A stretch of DNA of 64,000 bases from Streptomyces canus (lineage in GTDB: Bacteria > Actinomycetota > Actinomycetes > Streptomycetales > Streptomycetaceae). The stretch is from NCBI RefSeq assembly GCF_001514145.1, contig NZ_KQ948660.1, forward strand, positions 186,001 through 250,000. The letters run 5' to 3'. Positions 50,877 to 60,103 of the stretch are shown piece after piece (positions within the stretch are counted from its first letter, which is position 1; each line of letters begins with the position of its first letter). Made by a program: the position numbers and the translations under genes. The notes beneath the pieces were generated by a model. That model was not told the origin of the DNA. It was given only the letters and a program-made list of their open reading frames with translations, and did no database searches.

Positions 50877-52199
50877 TCAGCCGAGCTGGACCACTTCGAC
50901 CTCGGTCCCGGGCTCGACGGACTCCACGTCCTCCGGGACGACGATCAGTGCGTTGGCCTGCGCGAGGGCGGCCACCAGATGGGATCCGGCGCCGCCGACC
51001 GGGGCGACCGAGCCATCGGCACAGGCACCGCGCAGGAACTGCCGGCGTCCCTTGGGCGAGGTCAGCGCCTTGTCCGTGGTCAGGGTCGCCCTGGTCCGCG
51101 GCCGGTGGACGTCGTCGAGGCCCATGAGGGTGCGGATCGCGGGGCGGACGAAGAGTTCGAAGGAGACGTACGACGACACCGGGTTGCCCGGCAGGGCCAG
51201 CAGCGGGGTGTGGTCGGGGCCGATGGTCCCGAAGCCCTGGGGCTTGCCGGGCTGCATGGCGAGCTTGCGGAAGTCGACACCGCTGCCGGGCTCGTCCTCG
51301 TCGCCCACGGAGGACAGCGCCTCCTTGACGACGTCGTACGCCCCGACGCTCACGCCGCCCGTGGTGACCACGAGGTCGGCGCGGACGAGTTGGTCCTCGA
51401 TGGTGGAGCGCAGGGTCTCGGCGTCGTCGGCGACGGCGCCCACGCGGTAGGCGATGGCGCCGGCGTCCCGGGCGGCCGCGGTGAGGGCGAAGCTGTTGGA
51501 GTCGTAGATCTGGCCGGTGCCGAGGCTCTCGTCGGGCTGGACGAGTTCGCTGCCGGTGGACATGACGACCACGCGTGGGCGCGGGCGCACGCGGACGGTG
51601 CCGCGGCCGATCGCGGCGAGCAGGGCGATCTGCGGGGGGCCGAGGACGGTGCCGGCGTCCAGGGCGCGGTCGCCGGCCCGGACGTCGCTGCCCTCGGCGC
51701 GCACGTGCGCGCGTGCCTGGGCGGGCCGGTGCACGTGCACCTGCCCCTCGGCGCCCTCGGGGGCGAGACTGCGGGCGCGCATCCCGGTCACCGGGCCCTC
51801 GCCGAGGCCTCCGTCGGTCCACTCGACGGGGACGACGGTCTCGGCGCCGGGCGGCAGCGGGGCGCCGGTCATGATGCGGGCGGCCTGCCCGGGGCCGACC
51901 TGCAGCGGCTCCGCCTGGCCCGCCGCGACGTCCCCGACGACGTCCAGGACGGCCGGGAACTCCTCGCTCGCGCCCGCCACGTCCGCGACCCGCACCGCGT
52001 ACCCGTCCATGGAGCTGTTGTCGAACGGCGGCAGGGACACCGGGACCGTGACGTCCTCGACCAGGACGCAGCCCTGGGCGTCGAGCAGCTGCAGCTCGAT
52101 GGGTTCGAGGGGACGGACGGTCGCGAGGATGTCCTCCAGGTGTTCGTCCACCGACCAGAGGTGGTCCTGGTCGGTGGGGCGGGTCGCGGCGGTGCTCAA
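50877..52199 (-). CDS. moeA: MoeA-type molybdopterin molybdotransferase / gephyrin-like protein Glp
   Basis: The 440-residue protein uses a TTG start at 52199; GAGGAGAT lies 10 bases upstream. It has MoeA domains in order: PPFDNSSMDGYAVR (about 57-70), TGAPLPPGAETVVPVE (about 110-125), an MPT-binding domain with STGSEL, TTGGVSVGAYD (about 278-288) and LALPGNPVSS (about 340-349), and a C-terminal domain IV. It inserts molybdate into molybdopterin. In actinobacteria a MoeA-like protein (Glp) also acts in cell division with GlpR. The presence of glpR nearby suggests this paralogue has, or only has, that role. Confidence 0.9.
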   Translation of the reverse strand: MSTAATRPTDQDHLWSVDEHLEDILATVRPLEPIELQLLDAQGCVLVEDVTVPVSLPPFDNSSMDGYAVRVADVAGASEEFPAVLDVVGDVAAGQAEPLQVGPGQAARIMTGAPLPPGAETVVPVEWTDGGLGEGPVTGMRARSLAPEGAEGQVHVHRPAQARAHVRAEGSDVRAGDRALDAGTVLGPPQIALLAAIGRGTVRVRPRPRVVVMSTGSELVQPDESLGTGQIYDSNSFALTAAARDAGAIAYRVGAVADDAETLRSTIEDQLVRADLVVTTGGVSVGAYDVVKEALSSVGDEDEPGSGVDFRKLAMQPGKPQGFGTIGPDHTPLLALPGNPVSSYVSFELFVRPAIRTLMGLDDVHRPRTRATLTTDKALTSPKGRRQFLRGACADGSVAPVGGAGSHLVAALAQANALIVVPEDVESVEPGTEVEVVQLG

Positions 52200-52203
52200 C
52201 TCG

Positions 52204-53106
52204 CTACATCTCCTCGGCTACGAAACTGCGAAGCCAGGTCCGGAAGTCCGGGCCCAGGTCTTCACGTTCGCACGCGAGTCTGACAATGGCACGCAGATAG
52301 TCGCCGCGGTCCCCGGTGTCGTAGCGGCGCCCCTTGAAGACGACGCCGTGCACCGGACCGCCGAGCTTCTCGTCCTGTGCGAGCTGCTGGAGGGCGTCGG
52401 TGAGCTGGATCTCGTTGCCCCGGCCCGGCTCGGTCTTGCGGAGTATGTCGAAGATGTGCGGGTCGAGGACGTACCGGCCGATGACCGCGTAGTTGGACGG
52501 GGCGTCGGACGCCTCGGGCTTCTCGACGAGACCGCCCACCCTGACGACGTCGCTGTCCTCGGTCTCCTCGACGACGGCACAGCCGTAGAGGTGGATCTGC
52601 TCGGGCGCGACCTCCATCAGCGCGATGACGCTGCCGCCGTACTGCTCCTGCACCTCGATCATCCGCTTGAGCAGCGGGTCGCGGGCGTCGATCAGGTCGT
52701 CGCCGAGGAGGACGGCGAAGGGCTCGTGCCCCACGTGGGGGGCCGCGCACAGGACGGCGTGGCCGAGGCCGCGGGGGTCGCCCTGGCGCACGTAGTGCAT
52801 GGTGGCGAGGTCGCTGGACTCCTGGACCTTGGCGAGCCGGCTGGCGTCGCCCTTCTTCTGAAGGGCGGACTCGAGCTCGTAGTTGCGGTCGAAGTGGTCC
52901 TCCAGGGGGCGCTTGTTGCGTCCCGTGATCATGAGGACGTCATCGAGGCCCGCCGAGACGGCCTCCTCGACCACGTACTGGATCGCCGGCTTGTCGACCA
53001 CCGGCAGCATCTCCTTGGGAGTGGCCTTGGTGGCCGGCAGGAAGCGGGTGCCGAGCCCTGCTGCCGGAATGACAGCCTTGCTGATCCGAGGGTGCGACTG
53101 AGTCAT
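52204..53106 (-). CDS. galU: UTP-glucose-1-phosphate uridylyltransferase
   Basis: I chose ATG 53106; a GTG three codons upstream (53115) is equally possible. The 300-residue protein has KAVIPAAGLGTRFLPATKA (about 10-28) as nucleotide-binding loop, KEMLPVVDKPAIQY (about 31-44), LLGDDLID (about 133-140) and VEKP (about 196-199). It makes UDP-glucose for cell wall and polysaccharide synthesis. It leads the minus-strand operon continuing into moeA, with 4 bases between stop and start. Confidence 0.94.
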   Translation of the reverse strand: MTQSHPRISKAVIPAAGLGTRFLPATKATPKEMLPVVDKPAIQYVVEEAVSAGLDDVLMITGRNKRPLEDHFDRNYELESALQKKGDASRLAKVQESSDLATMHYVRQGDPRGLGHAVLCAAPHVGHEPFAVLLGDDLIDARDPLLKRMIEVQEQYGGSVIALMEVAPEQIHLYGCAVVEETEDSDVVRVGGLVEKPEASDAPSNYAVIGRYVLDPHIFDILRKTEPGRGNEIQLTDALQQLAQDEKLGGPVHGVVFKGRRYDTGDRGDYLRAIVRLACEREDLGPDFRTWLRSFVAEEM

Positions 53107-53190
53107 GTTCGCCACCCTATCCGGTGCCTTTGCCTGGAATCTGGGGCTCCGGTTAATAAGCTCTTATATGAGCGTATTAGAAGGGTATGG

Positions 53191-53823
53191 GTGCAGACTT
53201 TGAGTCACATCGGACGTCCCACCAAGCCTGACAAGCGAACGTTGCGGCAAGAATACCTGGCAGTGAGGAGCAGATTGACGGCCGATGACGTGCGAGAAGC
53301 CGCGGCCGCGCTGGCCGACCGGGCCCTCGAGCTGCCCGAACTGGCGCGTGCGCGCACGGTGGCGGCGTACGTCTCGGTGGGGACCGAACCCGGCACGCTC
53401 ACGCTTCTTGACGCGCTGCGTGAGCGGGGCGTGCGGGTTCTGCTCCCGGCGCTTCTTCCGGACAACGATCTGGACTGGGGCGCCTACACCGGCGAGGGCT
53501 CTGTCGCGCGCGTCCAGCACGGCGGGAAAATGGCCCTCTTCGAGCCCTCCGGCGAGCGGCTGGGCCCGGACGCCGTGACCGGCGCCGACGTCGTGCTGCT
53601 GCCCGGCCTGGCGGTGGACGGGCGCGGCATGCGCCTGGGGCGCGGCGGGGGGTCGTACGACCGGGTGCTCGCGCGCCTGGAGCGCGCGGGCGCACGACCG
53701 GCGCTGGTGGTGCTCCTGTACGACTCCGAGGTCGTCGCCCATGTCCCGGAGGAGGCGCACGACCGGCTGGTGCACGCGGTGGTGACGCCGTCGGGCGTGC
53801 GCCGCTTCCGTAGCGGCGCCTGA
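53191..53823 (+). CDS. 5-formyltetrahydrofolate cyclo-ligase family protein
   Basis: GTG 53191 is chosen for AAGGG five bases upstream. The 210-residue protein has KRTLRQEYLAVRSRL (about 14-28), the ATP-binding region and the family signature RLGRGGGSYDR (about 158-168), which closes the phosphate loop. It converts 5-formyl-THF to 5,10-methenyl-THF. It is divergent from galU, and a strong terminator follows. Confidence 0.92.
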   Translation: MQTLSHIGRPTKPDKRTLRQEYLAVRSRLTADDVREAAAALADRALELPELARARTVAAYVSVGTEPGTLTLLDALRERGVRVLLPALLPDNDLDWGAYTGEGSVARVQHGGKMALFEPSGERLGPDAVTGADVVLLPGLAVDGRGMRLGRGGGSYDRVLARLERAGARPALVVLLYDSEVVAHVPEEAHDRLVHAVVTPSGVRRFRSGA

Positions 53824-53838
53824 ACATCCAGGCGTACG

Positions 53839-53874
53839 AAGGGGCCCGCCACACGCGTGTGCGGCGGGCCCCTT
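53839..53874. terminator. Bidirectional terminator AAGGGGCCCGCC/GGCGGGCCCCTT
   Basis: A perfect 12-bp stem with a 12-base loop lies between the convergent cyclo-ligase and penicillin acylase genes, with short A and T ends. Confidence 0.85.
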
Positions 53875-53895
53875 GTTCGCTCTATCGCCGGAGGC

Positions 53896-56712
53896 TCACG
53901 GCTTCAGCACCAGTGTGTCGGTCGTGCTCTTGTCGACGGCGTCGTCCGAGAACGACCAGTCCAGCAGCTCGCCCTTGACCCACTTGCCGGTCTGGTCGGT
54001 GTAGTGCGCGCTGTAGGCGTGCCCGGAGGCGCCGGTGAGGTTGATCCACTTCGACTTGTCGAGGTCGCCGAGGTTGACCACCATGCGCATCGACGGCACC
54101 CAGACGACGCCGTAGCCGCCCGCGGCGTTCCAGCCGGTCGCGTTGACCGTCGCCTCGCCGCCGCTGAGCTTCCAGGGGCCGCGGTTGAGCATGTACTTCA
54201 CTATGTCGGGACCGTCGGTGCCCAGGGTCTGGTTCTTCAGGAACAGACGGTGCAGCCGACCCCAGCTCCAGGTGTCGATGTCCTTGCCGAGCTTGGCGGT
54301 CAGCTCCCAGCGGGCGTCGATCATGGCGCGCTTGAACAGCTCGTCCCTGTTGTTGGCCTCGGGACGGTCACCGGCGCCCTTCGGGGTCTTCCACCAGTCG
54401 CTGTTCTCGTCGTCCATGAGGTTGCGCACGACCTCGAACCAGCGGTCGCCGCCGTCGGGCTGCGCCTGGTCGGCATCACGCTGGCCGCACTCGCGGACCT
54501 TGTCCGCCTCGTCCGCGGGCCCGGTGGTGGTGATGGGGTCGACCCACAGGCACTGGCCCTTGACCCGCAGCTCCTTGGGCAGCTTGTTGCCGAAGGCGAG
54601 CTTGAGGATGTTGCGCCAGACGGCGTTGAAGTAGGCGGCCGCCGCCGAGTCGGCGTCCTGGGTGTAGTCCCAGCCCTCCAGCAGCTCCTGCGCCTGACGT
54701 ACGTCCTTGTCCTCGACGTCGATCTTCAGCAGCTTGGGCACGAGCAGCTTGGCGATCTCGCTGCTGTTGTCGAGCTGCATCTGGCGCATGTCGTCGGTGG
54801 AGACCTTGCCGCCGCCCTTGATCTTCTGCTCGATCAGGTCGGTGATGCGCTGGCTGCGGGTGCCGTAGCCCCAGTCCGTGGTGAGCGTGTAGGGGTACTT
54901 GTCCTTGTCGATCACGGCCTGGTTGGCGGTGACGATGTAACCGCGTGACGGGTTGTACTCGTAGGGCAGCTCGTCCTGCTCGATGTACTTGCCGGTCCAG
55001 GCGTACTTGGGGTCCCAGCCCGGGGCCGGAATCGCGCCGGTGTCGCCCTTCGCGCGGATCGGGATGCGGCCGGGCAGCGTGTAGCCGATGTTCTCGGAGT
55101 CGGCGTAGACGAGGTTCTGCGAGGGCACGTCGAACAGGGCCGCCGCCGCGCGGAACTCGCTCCAGTTCGACGCCTTGTCCATCGCGAACACGGCGTCCAT
55201 GGAGGTGCCGGGGTCGAGCGCGGTCCAGCGCAGGGCGACGCCGTAGCCGTCGCCTCGGTCGGGGGCCGCGTTGTCGACGGTGGCCTTCTTGCCGACCTTC
55301 ACGAGTTCGTCGTAGCGGTCGGAGAGCAGGGGGCCGTTGTTCGTCTCACGGACGACGATCTTCTTGGACTCGCCGCCGGCGACCTTGATGGTCTCCTCGC
55401 GCGTGGTGAAGGGCTTGGTCCTGCCGTCGTAGAGGTAGCCGTCGCCGGAGAGCTTCTCCAGGTAGAGGTCGGTGACGTCGACGCCGGAGTTCGTCATGCC
55501 CCAGGCGATCTTCGCGTTGTGGCCGATGACCACGCCGGGCATGCCCGCGAAGGTGTAGCCGGAGACGTCGTACTGGCACGTGCTGGAGACGGTCCGGCAG
55601 TGCAGGCCCATCTGGTACCAGACGGACGGCAGGGAGGCCGACAGGTGCGGGTCGTTGGCCAGCAGCGGCTTGCCGGTGATGGTGTGCTCCCCCGCCACGA
55701 CCCAGGAGTTGGAGCCGATGCCCTGGCCGTTGACGCCGACGGCCGTGGGGACGTCGTCCAAGACGTTGTAGAGGCCCGAGAGCTGGCTCTGGAGCGCCGA
55801 GGCGGTCGAGGAGGAGGTCGACGACGCGGTGGAGGCCGACGTGCCCGTGGTGCCGCTCGTGGACGTTCCGGAGCCGCTCGAGGCGGTGCCGGTGCCGGTC
55901 GTCCCGCTGTTCTCCGTGCTGCCGTTCTGCTCGAACGTCTGGGTCAGCTCGTTGTACTGGCCCTCCTGGACGATCGTCTGGTTCCGGCTGTACGGGTACT
56001 CGGGGTACAGGTCGGCGATCTGCTTCGGGCCGAGGCGGCTCGTCAGCAGGGCGCGGTCTATCTCGTCCTGCATGTTGCCGCGCAGGTCCCAGGCCATGGC
56101 CTTCAGCCACGCGACCGAGTCGACCGGGGTCCACTTCTCGGGCTTGTAGTCGTTCCTGAAGCCGAGCGCCGCGTACTCCAGGGAGATGTCCTCGCCGCTC
56201 TTGCCCTGGAGGTAGGCGTTGACTCCCTTGGCGTAGGCCTGGAGGTACTTCTTGGTGGAGGCCGACAGCTTGGTGTCGTACTCCTTCTTCGCGACCCGGT
56301 CCCAGCCCAGTGTGCGCAGGAACTCGTCGTCGTCGACCTGGCCCTTGCCGAACATCTCCGACAGGCGCCCGGAGGTCATGTGGCGGCGCACGTCCATCTC
56401 GTAGAAGCGGTCCTGCGCCTGGACGTAGCCCTGCGCCATGAACAGGTCCGCGTCCGAGGAGGCGTAGATCTGCGGGATGCCGTAGTTGTCGCGCTTGACG
56501 TCCACGGGACCCGACAGGCCTTCGAGCTCGATCGAGCCCTTGGTCTGCGGGAAGGAGGCGCGGACGGTGCTCACCGACCAGTACCCGCCGTAGGCGACGC
56601 CGCCGATGACGGCCAGGACGAGGACGAGAACGATCAGACGGGCTCTGCGCCCCTTCTTCCTGCCGGACTTGCCGGGCTGCTGACCCGATGAGGCGGTGGT
56701 GGTGGGGGGCAT
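53896..56712 (-). CDS. Penicillin acylase family Ntn-hydrolase
   Basis: The 938-residue precursor has a basic N-terminus and one anchor helix (about 24-44), an alpha-chain region with DNYGIPQIYASSDADLFMAQGYVQAQDR (75-102), a Ser/Thr/Gly-rich stretch (about 264-305) and the autoprocessing site GSNSW (333-337), whose Ser334 becomes the N-terminal nucleophile of the beta chain. The beta chain keeps NDPHL (about 349-353). It acts outside the membrane and hydrolyses amides such as acyl-homoserine lactones or beta-lactam side chains. The linker of about 40 Ser/Thr/Gly residues lies in the alpha-chain/spacer part. Confidence 0.9.
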   Translation of the reverse strand: MPPTTTASSGQQPGKSGRKKGRRARLIVLVLVLAVIGGVAYGGYWSVSTVRASFPQTKGSIELEGLSGPVDVKRDNYGIPQIYASSDADLFMAQGYVQAQDRFYEMDVRRHMTSGRLSEMFGKGQVDDDEFLRTLGWDRVAKKEYDTKLSASTKKYLQAYAKGVNAYLQGKSGEDISLEYAALGFRNDYKPEKWTPVDSVAWLKAMAWDLRGNMQDEIDRALLTSRLGPKQIADLYPEYPYSRNQTIVQEGQYNELTQTFEQNGSTENSGTTGTGTASSGSGTSTSGTTGTSASTASSTSSSTASALQSQLSGLYNVLDDVPTAVGVNGQGIGSNSWVVAGEHTITGKPLLANDPHLSASLPSVWYQMGLHCRTVSSTCQYDVSGYTFAGMPGVVIGHNAKIAWGMTNSGVDVTDLYLEKLSGDGYLYDGRTKPFTTREETIKVAGGESKKIVVRETNNGPLLSDRYDELVKVGKKATVDNAAPDRGDGYGVALRWTALDPGTSMDAVFAMDKASNWSEFRAAAALFDVPSQNLVYADSENIGYTLPGRIPIRAKGDTGAIPAPGWDPKYAWTGKYIEQDELPYEYNPSRGYIVTANQAVIDKDKYPYTLTTDWGYGTRSQRITDLIEQKIKGGGKVSTDDMRQMQLDNSSEIAKLLVPKLLKIDVEDKDVRQAQELLEGWDYTQDADSAAAAYFNAVWRNILKLAFGNKLPKELRVKGQCLWVDPITTTGPADEADKVRECGQRDADQAQPDGGDRWFEVVRNLMDDENSDWWKTPKGAGDRPEANNRDELFKRAMIDARWELTAKLGKDIDTWSWGRLHRLFLKNQTLGTDGPDIVKYMLNRGPWKLSGGEATVNATGWNAAGGYGVVWVPSMRMVVNLGDLDKSKWINLTGASGHAYSAHYTDQTGKWVKGELLDWSFSDDAVDKSTTDTLVLKP

Positions 56713-57023
56713 CGCTGTCCTTGCTGTCCTAACGCGAGCGGCAGGGCGGGCTGTGCTTTCGACGGGGAGCCTGCGTCACATCCCCGGCCGCACCAGACGC
56801 CGCGCGCCCGGCCGGGGATGTGACGCAGGCTCTGCGCGCTGGAGCAACCATAGGCGCAGGGCCCAGGCGGACTTGACGCGGAGTGGGCAACCAGCGCGGA
56901 CGAGCGTTCGATCTCGCCACGCGAAGCGTCAAGAAATCGTCAAGAGTTAGGTAAGGTAACGAAGTACTTGGATGCGGAGTCCCACCACTTCGTGTCCTAT
57001 GTACGTGAGCTCACGCGCGCGTG
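56713..57023. other. Intergenic region between divergent genes
   Basis: No gene is supported. The main content is a long inverted repeat (56767-56832, listed separately), followed by an A/T-richer stretch (about 56930-56960, with AAGTCAAG-like and GTAAGGTAAC sequences) that may hold the antiporter promoter. Confidence 0.5.
56767..56832. repeat. Perfect 24-bp inverted repeat
   Basis: The left arm (56767-56790, starting GAGCCTGCGTCAC) and the right arm (56809-56832) are exact reverse complements with an 18-base loop. It lies 55 bases upstream of the penicillin acylase start and 190 before the antiporter. It is longer than any terminator stem in the window. Confidence 0.8.
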
Positions 57024-58559
57024 ATGCGGGTGAGCCAGGGAAGGGAACGGCCGCTGACTGTCCACCACCTCAACCAGCTCCTCCTCGTCTGCTCGCTCGT
57101 CCTGCTCGTCGCTGTGGCTGCGGTCCGGATCTCCTCGCGCAGCGGGCTCCCCAGCCTGCTCGTGTACCTGGGGATCGGGATCGCCATGGGCCAGGACGGC
57201 ATCGGCGACATCAAGTTCGACAACGCCGAGCTGACCCAGGTCATCGGGTACGCGGCCCTGGTCGTGATCCTGGCCGAGGGTGGCCTCGGCACGAAGTGGA
57301 AGGAGATCAAGCCGGCCCTGCCGGCCGCCACCGCGCTGGCGCTGGGCGGGGTCGCGGTGAGCGTGGGGGTCACGGCGACGGCCGCGCACTACCTGATCGG
57401 CCTCGAGTGGCGTCAGGCGCTCATCATCGGGGCGGTCGTCTCCTCGACGGACGCGGCGGCGGTCTTCTCGGTGCTGCGCAAGATCCCGCTCCCCACGCGC
57501 GTGACGGGGACGCTGGAGGCCGAGTCCGGCTTCAACGACGCCCCGGTGGTCATCCTGGTGGTCGCCTTCTCCCAGGCGGGCCCAGTCGAGCACTGGTACA
57601 CGCTGATCGGCGAGATAACCCTGGAGCTGGCCATCGGCGCGGCCATCGGCATCGCGGTGGGCTGGCTGGGCTCCTGGGGCCTCAGGCATGTCGCCCTGCC
57701 CGCCTCCGGTCTCTATCCGATCGCGGTCATGGCGATCGCCGTCACCGCGTACGCGGCGGGCGCGCTGGCACACGGCAGCGGCTTCCTCGCCGTCTATCTC
57801 GCCTCCATGGCGATGGGCAACGCCAAGCTGCCGCACTGGCCCGCCACCCGCGGCTTCGCCGACGGGCTCGGCTGGATCGCCCAGATCGGCATGTTCGTCC
57901 TGCTGGGCCTGCTGGTCACCCCGCACGAGCTGGGCGACGACGTGCTGCCCGGGCTCGTCATCGGGCTGGTGCTGACCATGGTGGCGCGGCCCCTGAGCGT
58001 CGTGCTGTGCCTGACGCCGTTCCGGGTGCCCTGGCAGGAGCAGACACTCATGTCCTGGGCCGGACTGCGCGGCGCCGTGCCCATCATCCTGGCGACGATC
58101 CCCATGGTGAGCGGTATCGAGGGCAGCCGTCGCATCTTCAACATCGTCTTCGTCCTGGTCGTCGTCTACACCCTCGTGCAGGGTCCGACGCTGCCCTGGC
58201 TGGCACGCAAGCTGCGTCTGGGCGGGGACGCCGAGGCCGCCGACCTCGGCATCGAGTCGGCGCCCCTGGAGCGGCTGCGCGGGCACCTGCTGTCCGTCGC
58301 CATCCCCGAGGGGTCCCGGATGCACGGCGTCGAGGTCAACGAACTGCGGCTGCCGGCCGGCGCCGCGGTCACCCTCGTCGTCCGCGAGGGAAAATCGTTC
58401 GTTCCGCTGCCCACCACGGTGCTGCGGCGCGGGGACGAACTGCTCGTCGTCGCCACCGACCCGGTCCGCGACGCCGCGGAACGGCGGCTGCGCGCGGTGG
58501 GCCACGGCGGCAAGCTGGCCGACTGGCTGGGTACGGACGGCGCCGACGGCTCACGTTAA
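57024..58559 (+). CDS. CPA-type K+/H+ antiporter with C-terminal TrkA_C domain
   Basis: The start is uncertain: ATG 57024, GTG 57021, GTG 57030 or a CTG at 57054 placed behind AGGGAAGGGA. From ATG 57024 the protein has 511 residues. Twelve or so membrane helices lie between about 15 and 390, with the transport core VSSTDAAAVFSVL (about 140-152) and ESGFNDAPVV (about 168-177). A cytoplasmic TrkA_C-type domain (about 420-500, GVEVNELRLPAGAAVTLVVREG) ends the protein. It exchanges K+ or Na+ for H+. Confidence 0.87.
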   Translation: MRVSQGRERPLTVHHLNQLLLVCSLVLLVAVAAVRISSRSGLPSLLVYLGIGIAMGQDGIGDIKFDNAELTQVIGYAALVVILAEGGLGTKWKEIKPALPAATALALGGVAVSVGVTATAAHYLIGLEWRQALIIGAVVSSTDAAAVFSVLRKIPLPTRVTGTLEAESGFNDAPVVILVVAFSQAGPVEHWYTLIGEITLELAIGAAIGIAVGWLGSWGLRHVALPASGLYPIAVMAIAVTAYAAGALAHGSGFLAVYLASMAMGNAKLPHWPATRGFADGLGWIAQIGMFVLLGLLVTPHELGDDVLPGLVIGLVLTMVARPLSVVLCLTPFRVPWQEQTLMSWAGLRGAVPIILATIPMVSGIEGSRRIFNIVFVLVVVYTLVQGPTLPWLARKLRLGGDAEAADLGIESAPLERLRGHLLSVAIPEGSRMHGVEVNELRLPAGAAVTLVVREGKSFVPLPTTVLRRGDELLVVATDPVRDAAERRLRAVGHGGKLADWLGTDGADGSR

Positions 58560-58719
58560 AAGCGTGTTACGCGCCCCCTGTACGATGTGCTCGCACCCCT
58601 GATCGAACCAACTCTGCCTGACGCAGAGCTGGCGCGACCGTATGGCGGCCGAGACGTCCCTGAGCAGTCGGATTCGGCATCTACCGCAGTCCGCGCAAGA
58701 GGACAGCTCTCGGCGCCGC

Positions 58720-58735
58720 CCCTTATGAAGGGGAG
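58720..58735 (+). other. Stem-loop in the leader of the MFS transporter gene
   Basis: CCCCTT-AT-GAAGGGG forms a short hairpin about 30 bases before the GTG at 58768, in a 208-base leader without a gene. GCAGAAAGGC is the ribosome binding site. No known riboswitch is recognised. Confidence 0.4.
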
Positions 58736-58767
58736 CCGCGCTACCAGGCGGCAGAAAGGCACGGGCC

Positions 58768-60036
58768 GTGGCATCCACGGTCACCTCCTCCCGCCCCGGA
58801 TACGGGCAGCTGCTGCGTACCCGCGGCGCCTGGACGTTCCTGCTCCCCGGCTTCGCGGCGCGCCAGCCGTTCGCGATGCTCACGCTTTCCCTCGTGCTGC
58901 TCGTGCAGCACACCACCGGCTCGTACGGCGCGGCGGGCGCCGTCGCGGCCGTCACCGGTGTCGCCATGGCGCTGTTCGCGCCCTACAGCGGCCGTCTCGC
59001 GGACCGCTGGGGCCAGCGCGCCGTGCTGATCCCCGGCGTGCTGGTGCACACCCTTTCGGGCCTGTCCCTGACGGCCCTCGCCCTCGCGCACGCGCCTCTG
59101 TGGGCGTTGTTCGCGGCGGCCGTGCCCACGGGTGCCTCGGTGCCGCAGATCGGGCCCATGGTGCGCGCCCGCTGGGGCGTGAAGCTGCAGGGCTCGCCCC
59201 TGATGACCACGGCGGCGGCCTTCGAGTCCGTCACGGACGAGCTGACCTTCGTCTTCGGCCCGCTGCTCGCCACCGCGCTGTGCACCGCCGTGCACCCGGC
59301 CGCGGGCCTGCTGACGGAGGCGTCCCTGACGCTGCTCGGCGGCCTGCTGTTCGCCGCGCAGAAGAGCACCCAGCCGTCGGTCACGGCCGTCGACGGGCAC
59401 GCACGCGTGGAGCACGCCTCGGCGCTGCGGGTCCCTGGGGTGCGGGTCCTGATCGTGACGTTCCTGGGCATCGGTTCCGTCTTCGGCGGCATGCAGGTCT
59501 CGCTGGCCGCGTTCAGCGAGTCGATCGGCGAACCCGGCCTGAACGGTGTCCTGTACGGCGTCTTCGCCGCGGGCAACATGCTCTCCGGCCTGGTCTGCGG
59601 CGCCATCGCCTGGAAGGTGGCCCCCCAGCGGCGCTTGATCGTCGGATACGGCGCCCTCGCGCTGACGGCCTCCGGCCTGTGGGCCGCGCACTCGGTGCTC
59701 GTCCTGGCGGGCCTCGGCCTCCTGGTCGGCATGTGCATCGCGCCCGCCCTGATCACCGGCTACACCCTGGTCGAGAGTCTGGTCCCGGCCGGCGCCCGCA
59801 CCGAGGCCTTCACCTGGCTGACCGGCGCGGTGGCGCTCGGCCAGGCGGCCGCCGTCACGATCGCCGGACAGCTGGAGGACCGCTTCTGGGGCGGCGCCGG
59901 GTTCCTGGTGCCGATGGGGGGAACTCTGCTCGCCCTGGCGACTCTGCTGGCGCTGCGTTCACACCTCGTGGCGCGGCCCCGCGGCCGGACCGTCGCACGT
60001 GGCATCGGTCACCGAGTGCCGGTGGCAGTGGACTGA
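58768..60036 (+). CDS. Major facilitator superfamily transporter
   Basis: The 422-residue protein starts at GTG 58768. It has twelve hydrophobic segments and the MFS loop 2-3 motif GRLADRWGQRAVLIPG (about 75-90). A cytoplasmic loop (about 205-225) separates the halves. It probably exports a small molecule; the substrate cannot be read from the sequence. Confidence 0.87.
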   Translation: MASTVTSSRPGYGQLLRTRGAWTFLLPGFAARQPFAMLTLSLVLLVQHTTGSYGAAGAVAAVTGVAMALFAPYSGRLADRWGQRAVLIPGVLVHTLSGLSLTALALAHAPLWALFAAAVPTGASVPQIGPMVRARWGVKLQGSPLMTTAAAFESVTDELTFVFGPLLATALCTAVHPAAGLLTEASLTLLGGLLFAAQKSTQPSVTAVDGHARVEHASALRVPGVRVLIVTFLGIGSVFGGMQVSLAAFSESIGEPGLNGVLYGVFAAGNMLSGLVCGAIAWKVAPQRRLIVGYGALALTASGLWAAHSVLVLAGLGLLVGMCIAPALITGYTLVESLVPAGARTEAFTWLTGAVALGQAAAVTIAGQLEDRFWGGAGFLVPMGGTLLALATLLALRSHLVARPRGRTVARGIGHRVPVAVD

Positions 60037-60066
60037 TCCCCGGGAATACGTCACTATGGACCATCG

Positions 60067-60093
60067 TTAGCACTCATTGAGTGAGAGTGCCAG
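60067..60093 (+). promoter_or_regulatory. CIRCE-like HrcA operator
   Basis: TTAGCACTC-N9-GAGTGCCAG matches the heat-shock CIRCE element (TTAGCACTC-N9-GAGTGCTAA) perfectly in the left arm and in 7 of 9 bases in the right arm. It ends 10 bases before the FmdB start and overlaps its ribosome binding site region, so HrcA binding would block transcription or the start region. Confidence 0.65.
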
Positions 60094-60103
60094 GAGGAAG
60101 ACA

